A stretch of DNA of 64,000 nt from a virus. The position numbers were made by a program, and so were the translations under genes. Positions 16,215-25,114 of this stretch are shown in pieces. How positions within the stretch are numbered: the first letter of the stretch is position 1; each line of letters opens with the position of its first letter. Location: the IMG/VR virus record IMGVR_UViG_3300008117_008509, positions 57,805-121,804 of that record; one strand, given 5' to 3'. The notes beneath the pieces were generated by a model. It made no database searches and was not told the origin of the DNA. It saw nothing but the letters and a program-made list of their open reading frames with translations.

Positions 16215-18901
16215 ACCATCAATACAGTTCCAGAAGTACCAGAAGTACCGGACGTACCATCAGTTCCAGAAGTACCGGACGTGCCATCAGTTCCAGAAGT
16301 ACCAGAAGTACCGGACGTGCCATCAGTTCCAGAAGTACCAGAAGTACCAGATGTGCCGTCAGTTCCGGAAGTACCAGATGTACCGTCAGTTCCATTATTT
16401 CCTGTCGATCCAGTAGGACCAACAAGAGAACTAACTTCCCATCTACTATTTAAATCATTCCATGCTAAAACTTGACCATTCGAAGGAGTTCCGGATATAT
16501 AAACATCATGTATTTCATTCAATTCATAACCATTTTGAGGTTTTACAAATAATTCTCCGTTTCCATTATTTGCTCTCAAAACAACACCAACAAATACCAA
16601 GTGTTGAGGAGCCTGAGCTTTATATGTTGTGAAAGTTCCTGCAGTTGCGCCCAACCAAACAACATCACCAGTGGAATAAGAACCTAAATTCAAATTAGTT
16701 AAAACTCCTTGTGTAATACAATATCCAATTTGACTTGACAAAATATTCTCAGCCACAATACCTAACGTCTTAGCTGATGTAGCATCACTTAGATTGAAAG
16801 CTCTTTTGACTTTTATTTTATCACCTTGCGCCCCCGAAATATAAACAACTTCACCTTTTACCAAAGTGTCTACTTCACCGTTAAAAACTTGAGCATATTG
16901 AGCTTGACCAACAGGAACATTTACATTACCTCCTGTAAGACCTACATTAAGAGTTCCATAGTCACTATTCCAACTTATTCTACCCGGTAGTTGCACTACA
17001 GCATCTTGTCTAAAATCAATATAATCAACATATCCACCTGAAAAAGTAGCAAATGTTAGATTAGCGTATGTAAAATTTCCCTGCGATGCAGTAATTCTAT
17101 TTAATCTTAAATCAGAATATCCTGATATGTTAACATTACCAGTAACAGTTGAAGGATCATTAGTAGATATAAGAGCAAATTCGTCACTAGACTCATCCCA
17201 AATAAAAGACTGTGTTTGACTTGAACCTCTGTTTATAAATAAACCAGAATCCAAAGTAGGTGTTCCTGTTTGTGTTCCAGCTAAAAGTATAATAGGGTCC
17301 TGAACAAATAAGTTTTGAGTATTTATAACAGATGACGTTCCTGATACAGTAAAACTTCCAGTAACAACTAAGTCACCATATACAGATAAAGTATCACCAT
17401 CAAATGTTAAATTAGATTCAACAGTCGCATTTGGAGCAGAACCATTTAAAGTAATAACACCATTATCTGTAGAACCAGTCAAAGAAAGTAATCCGGATGT
17501 TCCGGAAGTACCAGAGGTTCCATCAGTACCGGAAGTACCAGAGGTTCCATCAGTACCGGAAGTACCAGAGGTTCCATCAGTACCGGAAGTACCAGAGGTT
17601 CCATCAGTACCGGAAGTACCAGAGGTTCCAGTACCGGAAGTACCAGAGGTTCCATCAGTACCAGAGGTTCCAGAAGTACCTGAAACACCACTACCAGATG
17701 CGCTAATTAAAACGTCAATTCTTGAATTTAAACTAGAATCAGTTACCGTTACAGTTGATCCACTTCCTGATATAAAATTTATTACGCTTCTACTACCAAC
17801 TAAAACACCATTTGATTGAACAGAAATACTCGTATTAGCAACCGGAGTACCAATACCACCAACCAAATACACTTCGTCCAACAATGCTTCAACATAGTTA
17901 GCTGAAGGATTTCCTGAAAATCCTATCAATATATTATTGACATTATTTGAACCACCATTTGACGTTAAAGCATTTACCGCGGAACCAAAATAACTTAAAG
18001 GCAAAACACATAGTTGCCAAGTTCCTGTAGTTGTTCTAGAAACACCACCATTAGTGAACGGATAAGCATAGGATCCAACATTTGTATTTCCATTTCTCCA
18101 TATCACTCTCATAGTCTTTGTATTAAGAACCGCGGAAGGAAAATAAACTCTAAAGACTAAATAGGAATAATCTTTTAATAAAATAGATGAGTTGTTGGTC
18201 CACTTAACAGATGTTGTTTTATTCAATATCACTCTTGTTGAATAGGTACCTTGAAAAGGTACAATTCCCGTATATTGAAAATCGACAGAACTTGTACCTA
18301 AAGAAGTACTGAATGTTCCACCAGTCCAATAATCATCGTCTTGATAAATATACTCTGAAGATGTAACACCAGAAACAGGAACTGTTGAATTTTCAGAGAT
18401 ACTAACATATTGTACTAATAGTTGTTCATCAGGTATTGAAGGAGTAACTGGATCAGGCGTAGCATCTCCTTGTAAAACACTAATCAATCCTTCCTCATCA
18501 ACAACAATCGCGTCAAATCTTGAATAAGTCGGGTCTCCGTCACTAAGAGACACTGAAGTAGGACCAGCTGTTAAAATTGGCCCTGTAAAAGTATACTGTA
18601 AAGTACTAACTGAAAAAGTTAAACCAACTCCACTCCATATCGCACCTCCTGATAATAACTGTTTCGTAAAGGGAATTTGAGTTTGTTGCCAAGTTGCATT
18701 TCCAAAAGAATCTGATGTTAAAACATAACCAGGTAATTGATTACCGTCAATAAATTGAAGAGAACCATCTACTATTAGTTTATTAGAACTATGTTCCCAA
18801 CGTAAATTGTCAAAGTTTTCACTAACAACACTGTTAGTGCCCAGAAAAAGTATAGAACCTTGAGAAGCTCCTCTTATTTGTTTAGTTTTTATTTGAGCCA
18901 T
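16142..18901 (-). CDS. Collagen-like tail fibre protein, frame broken near C-terminus
   Basis: 919 aa. N-terminal domain [20 protein letters not shown], long beta-rich stretch (to about 400), GTS repeats with a 27-bp array, the conserved fibre module around 500-620 ([20 protein letters not shown] ... [24 protein letters not shown]), a carbohydrate-fibre-like region ([20 protein letters not shown]), then more GTS repeats. The last roughly 25 residues after SGTSGT are low-quality ([12 protein letters not shown]), because the reading frame leaves the one used by 15411-16214. The intact protein would be about 1,150 residues. The promoter box lies 27 nt before the ATG. Confidence 0.82.
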   Translation of the reverse strand: MAQIKTKQIRGASQGSILFLGTNSVVSENFDNLRWEHSSNKLIVDGSLQFIDGNQLPGYVLTSDSFGNATWQQTQIPFTKQLLSGGAIWSGVGLTFSVSTLQYTFTGPILTAGPTSVSLSDGDPTYSRFDAIVVDEEGLISVLQGDATPDPVTPSIPDEQLLVQYVSISENSTVPVSGVTSSEYIYQDDDYWTGGTFSTSLGTSSVDFQYTGIVPFQGTYSTRVILNKTTSVKWTNNSSILLKDYSYLVFRVYFPSAVLNTKTMRVIWRNGNTNVGSYAYPFTNGGVSRTTTGTWQLCVLPLSYFGSAVNALTSNGGSNNVNNILIGFSGNPSANYVEALLDEVYLVGGIGTPVANTSISVQSNGVLVGSRSVINFISGSGSTVTVTDSSLNSRIDVLISASGSGVSGTSGTSGTDGTSGTSGTGTSGTSGTDGTSGTSGTDGTSGTSGTDGTSGTSGTDGTSGTSGTSGLLSLTGSTDNGVITLNGSAPNATVESNLTFDGDTLSVYGDLVVTGSFTVSGTSSVINTQNLFVQDPIILLAGTQTGTPTLDSGLFINRGSSQTQSFIWDESSDEFALISTNDPSTVTGNVNISGYSDLRLNRITASQGNFTYANLTFATFSGGYVDYIDFRQDAVVQLPGRISWNSDYGTLNVGLTGGNVNVPVGQAQYAQVFNGEVDTLVKGEVVYISGAQGDKIKVKRAFNLSDATSAKTLGIVAENILSSQIGYCITQGVLTNLNLGSYSTGDVVWLGATAGTFTTYKAQAPQHLVFVGVVLRANNGNGELFVKPQNGYELNEIHDVYISGTPSNGQVLAWNDLNSRWEVSSLVGPTGSTGNNGTDGTSGTSGTDGTSGTSGTSGTDGTSGTSGTSGTDGTSGTSGTDGTSGTSGTSGTVLMVCFLINPLQIIIIMFHLHLMIGFY
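16210..16400 (-). repeat. Gly-Thr-Ser/Asp coding repeats next to the frame break
   Basis: Tandem 9-bp-based units encoding GTSGTD and GTS triplets, immediately upstream of the frame break at about 16225-16235. Confidence 0.75.
17502..17660 (-). repeat. Tandem 27-bp coding repeats
   Basis: Units starting at 17502, 17529, 17556 and 17583 are 27 bp; later ones are shortened to 24 or fewer. They encode GTDGTSGTS in the middle of the fibre. Confidence 0.85.
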
Positions 18902-18928
18902 TAATGACTAAATTTTTTTTATCTTTCT

Positions 18929-18938
18929 TATATATTAA
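18929..18938 (-). promoter_or_regulatory. Late-promoter-like box for fibre gene
   Basis: TTAATATATA, 27 nt before the ATG at 18901, just after the terminator of the upstream gene. Confidence 0.65.
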
Positions 18939-18978
18939 ATTGAAATTGCCTATTTTGAAAAACCGACTTAAACCAAAC

Positions 18979-19011
18979 AAAAAAAGACCTTAAAGTAAGG
19001 TCTTTTTTTTG
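18979..19011 (-). terminator. Rho-independent terminator after fibre gene 19026-21251
   Basis: Perfect 8-bp stem AGACCTTA/TAAGGTCT (18985-18992 with 18996-19003), 3-nt loop, A-run on one side and T-run on the other, so it can act in either direction. Confidence 0.85.
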
Positions 19012-19025
19012 TTTGAATTTTATAA

Positions 19026-21251
19026 TTAAACCTCATAAACTATTTCAATAATATCGGTGGATGATAAATCAAATCCAGCCACTGTTCCATTCCAATAAAG
19101 TTGATCTCCAGATATCAAATTATTAAGAGCAATCGGTGTTGATGGAGCAGTTCCAAAATAACAGTCTTTTGTTGCAACATTATCTCCTAATCTTTGTTTC
19201 TGACCATTAACATAGACTTCAATTCTAGAATAATCATTTGGTGTTGAACTTAAAGTAACTCCTGTTACAATTGCATCATCACCAGTAGTTAATACAGCAA
19301 CAAACTCGTTATATACAGGCTGTGATGAACCAGAGACTACCGACAATACTCCAGCAGAGAAAGTCAGACCCGTACCAGCAATTGTTGGAGAAACATCTAA
19401 AGTAATAAATCCTGAGGTACCTCCTCCTGATAATCCATTACCTGCAGTCACACCAGTGATAAAATCAGCGTTTATCACAGCAACCGCATCATCTACATAC
19501 TTTTTTGTAATTAAAGAGTTATTTACAAATGTAGATGAGTAATCAGATGTATAAACCAAACCTTGAAGACTTGATGTTGTAATAGAACCGGTTGCAGTAG
19601 ATACTGTAAATTCATTCGTTGAAATGATATCCACACTTCCGGTAGCAAATAATGTCACATCACCACCATAAAGATCAATAGTTCCTCCGTTACCAGCATC
19701 TACTAAGAATAATCCATTATCCAATTGAATATCAATAACCGAACCAGTAAGAGTTAATATGTCAAAGTCTTGAATAGTTAAATCATAATTAGATCCACTA
19801 ATTGTAGTGTTTTGTGAAAAAGTTCCACCCAATCCAATTACACCTGGACTTAATTCTTGTATTCCGTTATCCGTGCCAACATTGGATGTCACACTATCAA
19901 CATATTGTTTTGTAACAAGTGAATTATCCGTAAAACTACCAGTATAATCACCTGCATAAACCGCTCCTTTTCCTAGTGTGTCTGTAATTACTATTCTATT
20001 ATCGGTAGATCCGTCACTAACACTAATAGTTGATGTATTTATTTCAATCTGAAACTGAGAACCAACATTTGGATCAGTAGAAAGAAGTTTAATTTGTCCT
20101 TGATTCACAGCAACGAATGAATACGTACCACCAGCATACGTAGATGATAATTCAACACCGTAACCTGATTGTGCATTAAGATCTAAAGTTGTGGTGTAAT
20201 CTCCATTAAAATTATCTAAATGTAAAGTACCAACTCCAGTAACTCCTAAGTTAATATTATTTGCATCTGATAAACTAAAATCATTTCCATTTGCTTCTAT
20301 TGTAGTATTCTGTGAGAGTGTTCCTCCCAATTGAACTGTGTCAGAAATAATTTCTAATCCATTACCAATATTAACAGAAAGCGTTCCACCATTTTCTGAT
20401 AAACCATCACCAGCTAGTGATGTTGCAAATCCAGTATCAATACTTATCTGTGTTCCATTTTGTGTAAGTCCTGTTCCTGTAATTGTAACATAATCTAAAG
20501 AAACCGTTGCGCCGTCTTTAACAAGTCCTGTTCCTGTATTCAACAGAATTGACACCTCAGAACCAGAAATACCAGCTGACCACAAATCGGTCGATTCGTT
20601 CCAGATTAAAGAAGCAGATGGCTCACTTCCTCTTATAACATCAATACCAGAATTTAGTATCGGAGAACCGGACCAAGTTGCGTTTAGTGTAATAATATTA
20701 TCTTCAACTAGTACAGTTTGAGTTTGTATATATGATACTGTTCCATTTACATAAAAGTCACCATTTACAGTAACTGTATCTTGGAAAGTTCTGTTACCCA
20801 CAATCGTATCTTTTAATCTCAGAACATCACCTACTATCTCTAAAGAGTCAGCATTCACATTCACATCCAAAGTTGAACCATTAGCAGTAAGTCCATTTCC
20901 AGCTATAGAAGAATCTAAAATAATATCATCTCCTGAAAAAGTTAATCCACTATTAACACCTAAATTAACATCTAAAGTGATGTAAGCAGAAGTTCCACCT
21001 CCCGATAGACCATTTCCAGCGGTAACTCCAGCTATCGAACCGGAACCTAATAATGAAACAGCATCATCTACATATTTTTTATTAGCAACATCCTCATCCG
21101 TGTTGATATTTACAGATGCTTGAGTGATCGACGATCCAGTTGCAAAACTCATAGTCGCGGAAGCTGTAAATGTCACTAAACCACTATATCCCTTAAGCTT
21201 ATCTAATGAGACTGATTGAATTTTTAATTGTTTTCCATCTAATTGAGCCAT
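19026..21251 (-). CDS. Tail fibre protein with shared C-terminal tip domain
   Basis: 741 aa, beta-rich, no GTS repeats. The N-terminus AQLDGKQLKIQSVSLDKLKG suits attachment to the tail. It contains the same module as the other fibres (FYVNGTVSYIQTQTVLVEDN ... GIDVIRGSEPSASLIWNEST) and repeated VTAGNGLSGGGTSxxITLDV segments (two copies, about 75 and 600). The last 90 residues (NDYSRIEVYVNGQKQRLGD ... LISGDQLYWNGTVAGFDLSS) are homologous to the C-terminus of the next gene upstream, 21296-22897, and probably form a replaceable receptor-binding or trimerisation tip. Own promoter box and own terminator. Confidence 0.82.
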   Translation of the reverse strand: MAQLDGKQLKIQSVSLDKLKGYSGLVTFTASATMSFATGSSITQASVNINTDEDVANKKYVDDAVSLLGSGSIAGVTAGNGLSGGGTSAYITLDVNLGVNSGLTFSGDDIILDSSIAGNGLTANGSTLDVNVNADSLEIVGDVLRLKDTIVGNRTFQDTVTVNGDFYVNGTVSYIQTQTVLVEDNIITLNATWSGSPILNSGIDVIRGSEPSASLIWNESTDLWSAGISGSEVSILLNTGTGLVKDGATVSLDYVTITGTGLTQNGTQISIDTGFATSLAGDGLSENGGTLSVNIGNGLEIISDTVQLGGTLSQNTTIEANGNDFSLSDANNINLGVTGVGTLHLDNFNGDYTTTLDLNAQSGYGVELSSTYAGGTYSFVAVNQGQIKLLSTDPNVGSQFQIEINTSTISVSDGSTDNRIVITDTLGKGAVYAGDYTGSFTDNSLVTKQYVDSVTSNVGTDNGIQELSPGVIGLGGTFSQNTTISGSNYDLTIQDFDILTLTGSVIDIQLDNGLFLVDAGNGGTIDLYGGDVTLFATGSVDIISTNEFTVSTATGSITTSSLQGLVYTSDYSSTFVNNSLITKKYVDDAVAVINADFITGVTAGNGLSGGGTSGFITLDVSPTIAGTGLTFSAGVLSVVSGSSQPVYNEFVAVLTTGDDAIVTGVTLSSTPNDYSRIEVYVNGQKQRLGDNVATKDCYFGTAPSTPIALNNLISGDQLYWNGTVAGFDLSSTDIIEIVYEV

Positions 21252-21277
21252 ATTTTAGTTTCTTTTTTTTATTTTAT

Positions 21278-21287
21278 TATATATTAA
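21278..21287 (-). promoter_or_regulatory. Late-promoter-like box for fibre gene
   Basis: TTAATATATA, 26 nt before the ATG at 21251. Confidence 0.65.
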
Positions 21288-21295
21288 TTTTAAAT

Positions 21296-22897
21296 TTAAA
21301 TTCTTTCATAAATCATATCGATTGAGTCTAATGATATTAGATCGAATCCAGAGTTGAATCCATTCCAATAGAGCTCATCACCTAAATCAACAGAGAATAT
21401 TGTTTTTGCGGTTAATCCCCCATCATTCGAAAAATAACAATCAACATTAGAAGCTGTGGAATTTTGACCATCACCTAAATTTTGTAATTGACCATTAACA
21501 TAAATGGATAATCTTGAATAATCATTTGGACTATAGTTTATTGTCAAACCAGTAGGTTGAAAATTCTGACCAATCAATGTACCTAATGGAGATAAATTAA
21601 TTTGAGAATACTCAGGTTGTGCTAATGCTGAGCTTGGTACCCATTGAAAATAACCCATTGAATCCACTGATAAAAAATAACCAGCGGTCGCTCCCCCATT
21701 ACTACCTGAATCCAATTTAAACGTGTTAATTGATGAGTTCTTAACTTCAGCTGAAACCGAAGGACCAAAGATTGTATTAGATTGTGAAAAGGAAATAGTA
21801 TTAGTGTCATTAAATGATGTGGTCATTCCACTACCTGAAAAATTAATTAAAGATAATTGTCCATAATTTGAAAATGTACCACCACTCAAAATCATTGATC
21901 CATTTGCTATAACAACTTGACCATAATTAACAAGTGTTCCTTGTATAGTTAAGTCAGAATAAACCCAATATTGATAGTATGGCGGTACTACGATATAATC
22001 GTTTGGTTCCACTAAATACTTTACACTAAAAATATCATCATTTGTGTAAGGTCTTGATAATTGAAAATAAGTACCATCAAAACAAACATTATAAATTAAT
22101 GTTGTATCAATTTCATTAGGATTAAAATTGGATAGTCCGCTAGCAGATGGCCTTTTTACCAGTACCTCACCCAATCCGTTTATATTTAGCGAAACAGTCA
22201 ATCCAATATTCGAGGTAGCAAACTGTGTCAAAAATAACACATCAGGATAATACTGATCTATAGAAGGTGTCATAGTAACAGAATAGGATAAACCATTCGC
22301 AGTTGTAGCTACTATTGATCTAATTTGATTTAATTTTTCTTTAACCCAAGCACCTGTTGGGAAAACACCTTCATATCTATAAATTGAATTATCTTCATCA
22401 TCGACTCTTACCGACATCCCATCCGTAGGAGTTGTCTGAATCCATTGATTAGTGACTGAATTCCATTCAACAACTTTATCAGGTTGAAAAGAAGACCAAT
22501 TAATTCCAGAAGGAGCATTTCCTAATAAGTATCTATCCCCTGAAGAAGGAGTAGGTTCTATATTTGAAATAGAAAGTACAGAGTCAATCCATTCATTTCC
22601 ACCACCTCCAGAAACACCTCCAGAAAATTCTTTCCAATTTGAATCATCTAAAATGTTAGTAGAAACATAATTATATGTTAATTGATAAGTTTTATTATTA
22701 GACGGAGTTGGATCACTATAAACAGTAACCATCATACCCCATTCTCTTCTTTCAAATATAATAGAATTTCTCTCTGCGATTGTAGCATAAGAATGAAGAC
22801 CCCCTTTAATCTCTGAAGCATAAGCAGTAGCAATAGTATCCAGACTATCTACTGGTCTTATTGCTGCTGAAATTAATGTTCCTGTATTTAATGCCAT
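21296..22897 (-). CDS. Tail fibre/appendage protein with DUF2793-like module
   Basis: 533 aa. N-terminal region (ALNTGTLISAAIRPVDSLD...) typical of structural proteins; residues about 95-190 hold a DUF2793-like segment (SGDRYLLGNAPSGINWSSF ... VVEWNSVTNQWIQTTPTDG) also present in the M15-peptidase tail protein at 54894-57017. The C-terminal 90 residues (NDYSRLSIYVNGQLQNLGDG ... GDELYWNGFNSGFDLIS) are shared with 19026-21251. It follows the 22917 gene by 19 nt without a promoter box, so it is second in an operon from 23927. Likely a virion adhesin. Confidence 0.75.
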   Translation of the reverse strand: MALNTGTLISAAIRPVDSLDTIATAYASEIKGGLHSYATIAERNSIIFERREWGMMVTVYSDPTPSNNKTYQLTYNYVSTNILDDSNWKEFSGGVSGGGGNEWIDSVLSISNIEPTPSSGDRYLLGNAPSGINWSSFQPDKVVEWNSVTNQWIQTTPTDGMSVRVDDEDNSIYRYEGVFPTGAWVKEKLNQIRSIVATTANGLSYSVTMTPSIDQYYPDVLFLTQFATSNIGLTVSLNINGLGEVLVKRPSASGLSNFNPNEIDTTLIYNVCFDGTYFQLSRPYTNDDIFSVKYLVEPNDYIVVPPYYQYWVYSDLTIQGTLVNYGQVVIANGSMILSGGTFSNYGQLSLINFSGSGMTTSFNDTNTISFSQSNTIFGPSVSAEVKNSSINTFKLDSGSNGGATAGYFLSVDSMGYFQWVPSSALAQPEYSQINLSPLGTLIGQNFQPTGLTINYSPNDYSRLSIYVNGQLQNLGDGQNSTASNVDCYFSNDGGLTAKTIFSVDLGDELYWNGFNSGFDLISLDSIDMIYERI

Positions 22898-22916
22898 CTA
22901 ATTTTTATTTATATTT

Positions 22917-23927
22917 TTATGTTATTACTATATTTACTGGTGAATTATATCTAGTATTACTAACCCAAACCTCATAGTTAGTTATAAACCCAAAAGTGTT
23001 AGCTAACGGAGATGCGGTCCTTACATTAGTAAATGCTGTATTAATCATACCATTTACTGTAAAAACCGGGGTAGTTGATTGTGATACAGTACTAGGCCAA
23101 GCAAATACTAAGTAATTACCACCACCATTAATATTATTATATGTTCTACTTTTATTTGTACTTAATATATTTCCAAAGGCTTGTCCATTTGCACCAGCAC
23201 CGGTTAAATTTCTAATAGTAGAATCAATACAAACTGCGGTTACTAATGAAGAGGAACCTGGATTTGTGGTTAAATTGGGCTGCGAAGGAACTACAATATC
23301 TCCCCAATAAATTCGATTCATAAATGTCAATGACTGAGTAGAACTAGCACTTGATATTGCATCCGAGGCGGTCATAGAAAAATACTTTACCTCAGAAGGA
23401 CCTACAGGTGACATACTATGAGTAGTAAAAATACCTGTAGCGACTCCAGATTGACTTAAACCAGTTGGAACAACCGGAGAACCATTAATTAGTATAGAAG
23501 TAATGTTGTTAGATCCACGCACCACATTCCAATTCAAAGAAACATTCATCGAAGACCCAAACTCCCTATCATTTAAAAGACCTATACCCGTAGAAGGTGA
23601 AACATAAGGATACAACATAGTATCAATAACATCCTGAACTGAACCAGAGAAAGTAGCTCCCGGTAAAATACCCCCAATTGGAGAAGTTATAGTGGAGGGC
23701 GTTAATCCAATATAAGCAGAAGAAACAGTAAGACCACTGACAGACGAAGAAAACCCATCTAATCTAGCCCACAATGAATAAATCGCATCACGGACATCAC
23801 CCGCTCCAATTTCACCACCAGTATTATTCGGAATTTGAAGTAGCAATTCATCAACAGTAGAATATTGATAACTAAGAGTTATCGAAGCACTAGGACCCGG
23901 AACAGAATAAGTACCAACAAAAGCCAT
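22917..23927 (-). CDS. Probable tail or baseplate appendage protein
   Basis: 336 aa, beta-rich and low in charge, no enzyme motif. It contains LPGATFSGSVQDVIDTMLYPYVSPS, a pattern I know from repeated beta domains of phage appendage proteins, followed by Ser/Thr-rich strands. First gene of the operon that continues with 21296-22897. The virion location is inferred from its neighbours, the strong promoter box with a 20-nt leader and the composition. Confidence 0.65.
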   Translation of the reverse strand: MAFVGTYSVPGPSASITLSYQYSTVDELLLQIPNNTGGEIGAGDVRDAIYSLWARLDGFSSSVSGLTVSSAYIGLTPSTITSPIGGILPGATFSGSVQDVIDTMLYPYVSPSTGIGLLNDREFGSSMNVSLNWNVVRGSNNITSILINGSPVVPTGLSQSGVATGIFTTHSMSPVGPSEVKYFSMTASDAISSASSTQSLTFMNRIYWGDIVVPSQPNLTTNPGSSSLVTAVCIDSTIRNLTGAGANGQAFGNILSTNKSRTYNNINGGGNYLVFAWPSTVSQSTTPVFTVNGMINTAFTNVRTASPLANTFGFITNYEVWVSNTRYNSPVNIVIT

Positions 23928-23947
23928 TTACAAAATATAGTTTTCTT

Positions 23948-23957
23948 TATATATTAA
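23948..23957 (-). promoter_or_regulatory. Late-promoter-like box for appendage operon
   Basis: TTAATATATA, 20 nt before the ATG at 23927. Confidence 0.65.
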
Positions 23958-24029
23958 AAAAGAAAAATCTAATTATTCAAAAGCATTAAAAATAAAATTT
24001 ATAGTAAGAGTATCATGATGTTTCATGAT

Positions 24030-24740
24030 TTAAGATAACCAGATGTAGTGACCTCTATTGAATCCATCATGTTGCCACTCATCCCCTAAACAAACACTTA
24101 TTAAATCACATAACTTATCTTTATTTAAAATTTCTGACAATTTTTCCTCTAATAAATCCTTTTTTACCAAATCATTAAATTTTATTTTGAGGTCATCAAT
24201 TATGTCTATCTCTCTTTCAGACATTTCATCAACAATATGTTCTATTATATTATGTTTAATAACTTCAAATTCTTCTTCTGAGTAAATAATTATATTCCAA
24301 TCGTCATTCTTCCAATCTTCAATCTTAAATTTGTGTTTATCCGAATCTATAACATCAATTGCGCTTAAATTAGTATCAAAATAATCAGCTAAAATTTTCT
24401 CCATTTCTATTCCAGCTTTATCTATACCCTTATAGAGACACTGCTTTAAATCTGATATTTTCCATTCGGTAGATTCTAATAAATTAAATGATTCAAATGT
24501 AATTACACCATCTGATTCCATATGTTTTCTATCTTCTATAATATCTTTAAGAATTCTATCAGAACCAGAAATATCTTTTAATTTATTTCTTTCTAAAAAT
24601 TTATTAAATCTTTGACCACCTGGCTTAAGATAAGCACTTAATCTAGAAGGTCTAATTTTATGATTATCAATATAATCATCCACCAAACCATTAATTAATT
24701 GATAGTATTTATTTGCGTCTTCTCTATTATTAATTGACAT
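24030..24740 (-). CDS. Hypothetical protein, 236 aa
   Basis: Unrecognised, strongly charged and helical (FNDLVKKDLLEEKLSEILN, IVDEMSEREIDIIDDL). It ends with DEWQHDGFNRGHYIWLS, an aromatic and basic tail. It overlaps the upstream zinc-ribbon gene by 11 bases, so the two are probably translated together. No signal or membrane segment. Confidence 0.72.
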   Translation of the reverse strand: MSINNREDANKYYQLINGLVDDYIDNHKIRPSRLSAYLKPGGQRFNKFLERNKLKDISGSDRILKDIIEDRKHMESDGVITFESFNLLESTEWKISDLKQCLYKGIDKAGIEMEKILADYFDTNLSAIDVIDSDKHKFKIEDWKNDDWNIIIYSEEEFEVIKHNIIEHIVDEMSEREIDIIDDLKIKFNDLVKKDLLEEKLSEILNKDKLCDLISVCLGDEWQHDGFNRGHYIWLS

Positions 24741-25038
24741 TTCCTTTATTTAATTTATATAAATCTATAAAGTCATCTTCATCTTTAGCTCTCTCGGATT
24801 CTAAATCCTGAAAATCATCTTCTTCTAGTCTATCACCAACAGTTTCATACCACTCGTCTTTACTTAACTCCTCAATTTCGTTAGATTGGCAAAATTTACA
24901 ATCATTGGATTCTTGATTAAGTTGTTTCCAAAGAGCATTACACTCATCACAATGATAATAAAGTGTTAAGTCAGCCTTTGATGCGACTGGTAGCGTTTGA
25001 CTAAAATCAAAAGTTTCAAATTTCCTGATATACTTCAT
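24730..25038 (-). CDS. Small zinc-ribbon protein with FxxF-type leader
   Basis: 102 aa. The leader MKYIRKFETFDF fits the shared aromatic-x-x-aromatic start. A zinc ribbon follows: CDEC at about 34-37 and CKFC at about 52-55 (YHCDECNALWKQ ... NDCKFCQSNEIEEL). The rest is acidic. It could bind nucleic acid or a protein partner. It heads a two-gene unit with a box 6 nt before the ATG. Confidence 0.75.
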   Translation of the reverse strand: MKYIRKFETFDFSQTLPVASKADLTLYYHCDECNALWKQLNQESNDCKFCQSNEIEELSKDEWYETVGDRLEEDDFQDLESERAKDEDDFIDLYKLNKGNVN

Positions 25039-25044
25039 ACTATC

Positions 25045-25054
25045 TATATATAAA
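25045..25054 (-). promoter_or_regulatory. Late-promoter-like box, start-proximal
   Basis: TTTATATATA on the minus strand, 6 nt before the ATG at 25038. Confidence 0.6.
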
Positions 25055-25099
25055 TTTTATTTTTATTATTTTTTCATATTGAATTTAGAGAATGATATA

Positions 25100-25109
25100 T
25101 TAATATATA
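25100..25109 (+). promoter_or_regulatory. Late-promoter-like box, start-proximal
   Basis: TTAATATATA, 5 nt before the ATG at 25115; supports that ATG rather than the TTG at 25079. Confidence 0.6.
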
Positions 25110-25114
25110 ATTAC

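Noticed and set aside
16142-16260. Programmed -1 ribosomal frameshift in the fibre gene
   Set aside because: No canonical X-XXY-YYZ slippery heptamer in the right frame was seen; only a weak TTT slip is possible. An indel is simpler, so frameshifting is not claimed.
12657-17660. Regular short tandem repeats that could suggest CRISPR
   Set aside because: Units are adjacent without unique spacers, and all are in frame inside fibre genes.
24008-24030. Hairpin ATCATGA/TCATGAT as terminator for the 24030-24740 gene
   Set aside because: The stem is AT-rich and lacks a T-run, so it is too weak to list.
25079-25114. TTG start for the 25115 gene
   Set aside because: The region contains the promoter box and a better ATG follows it.
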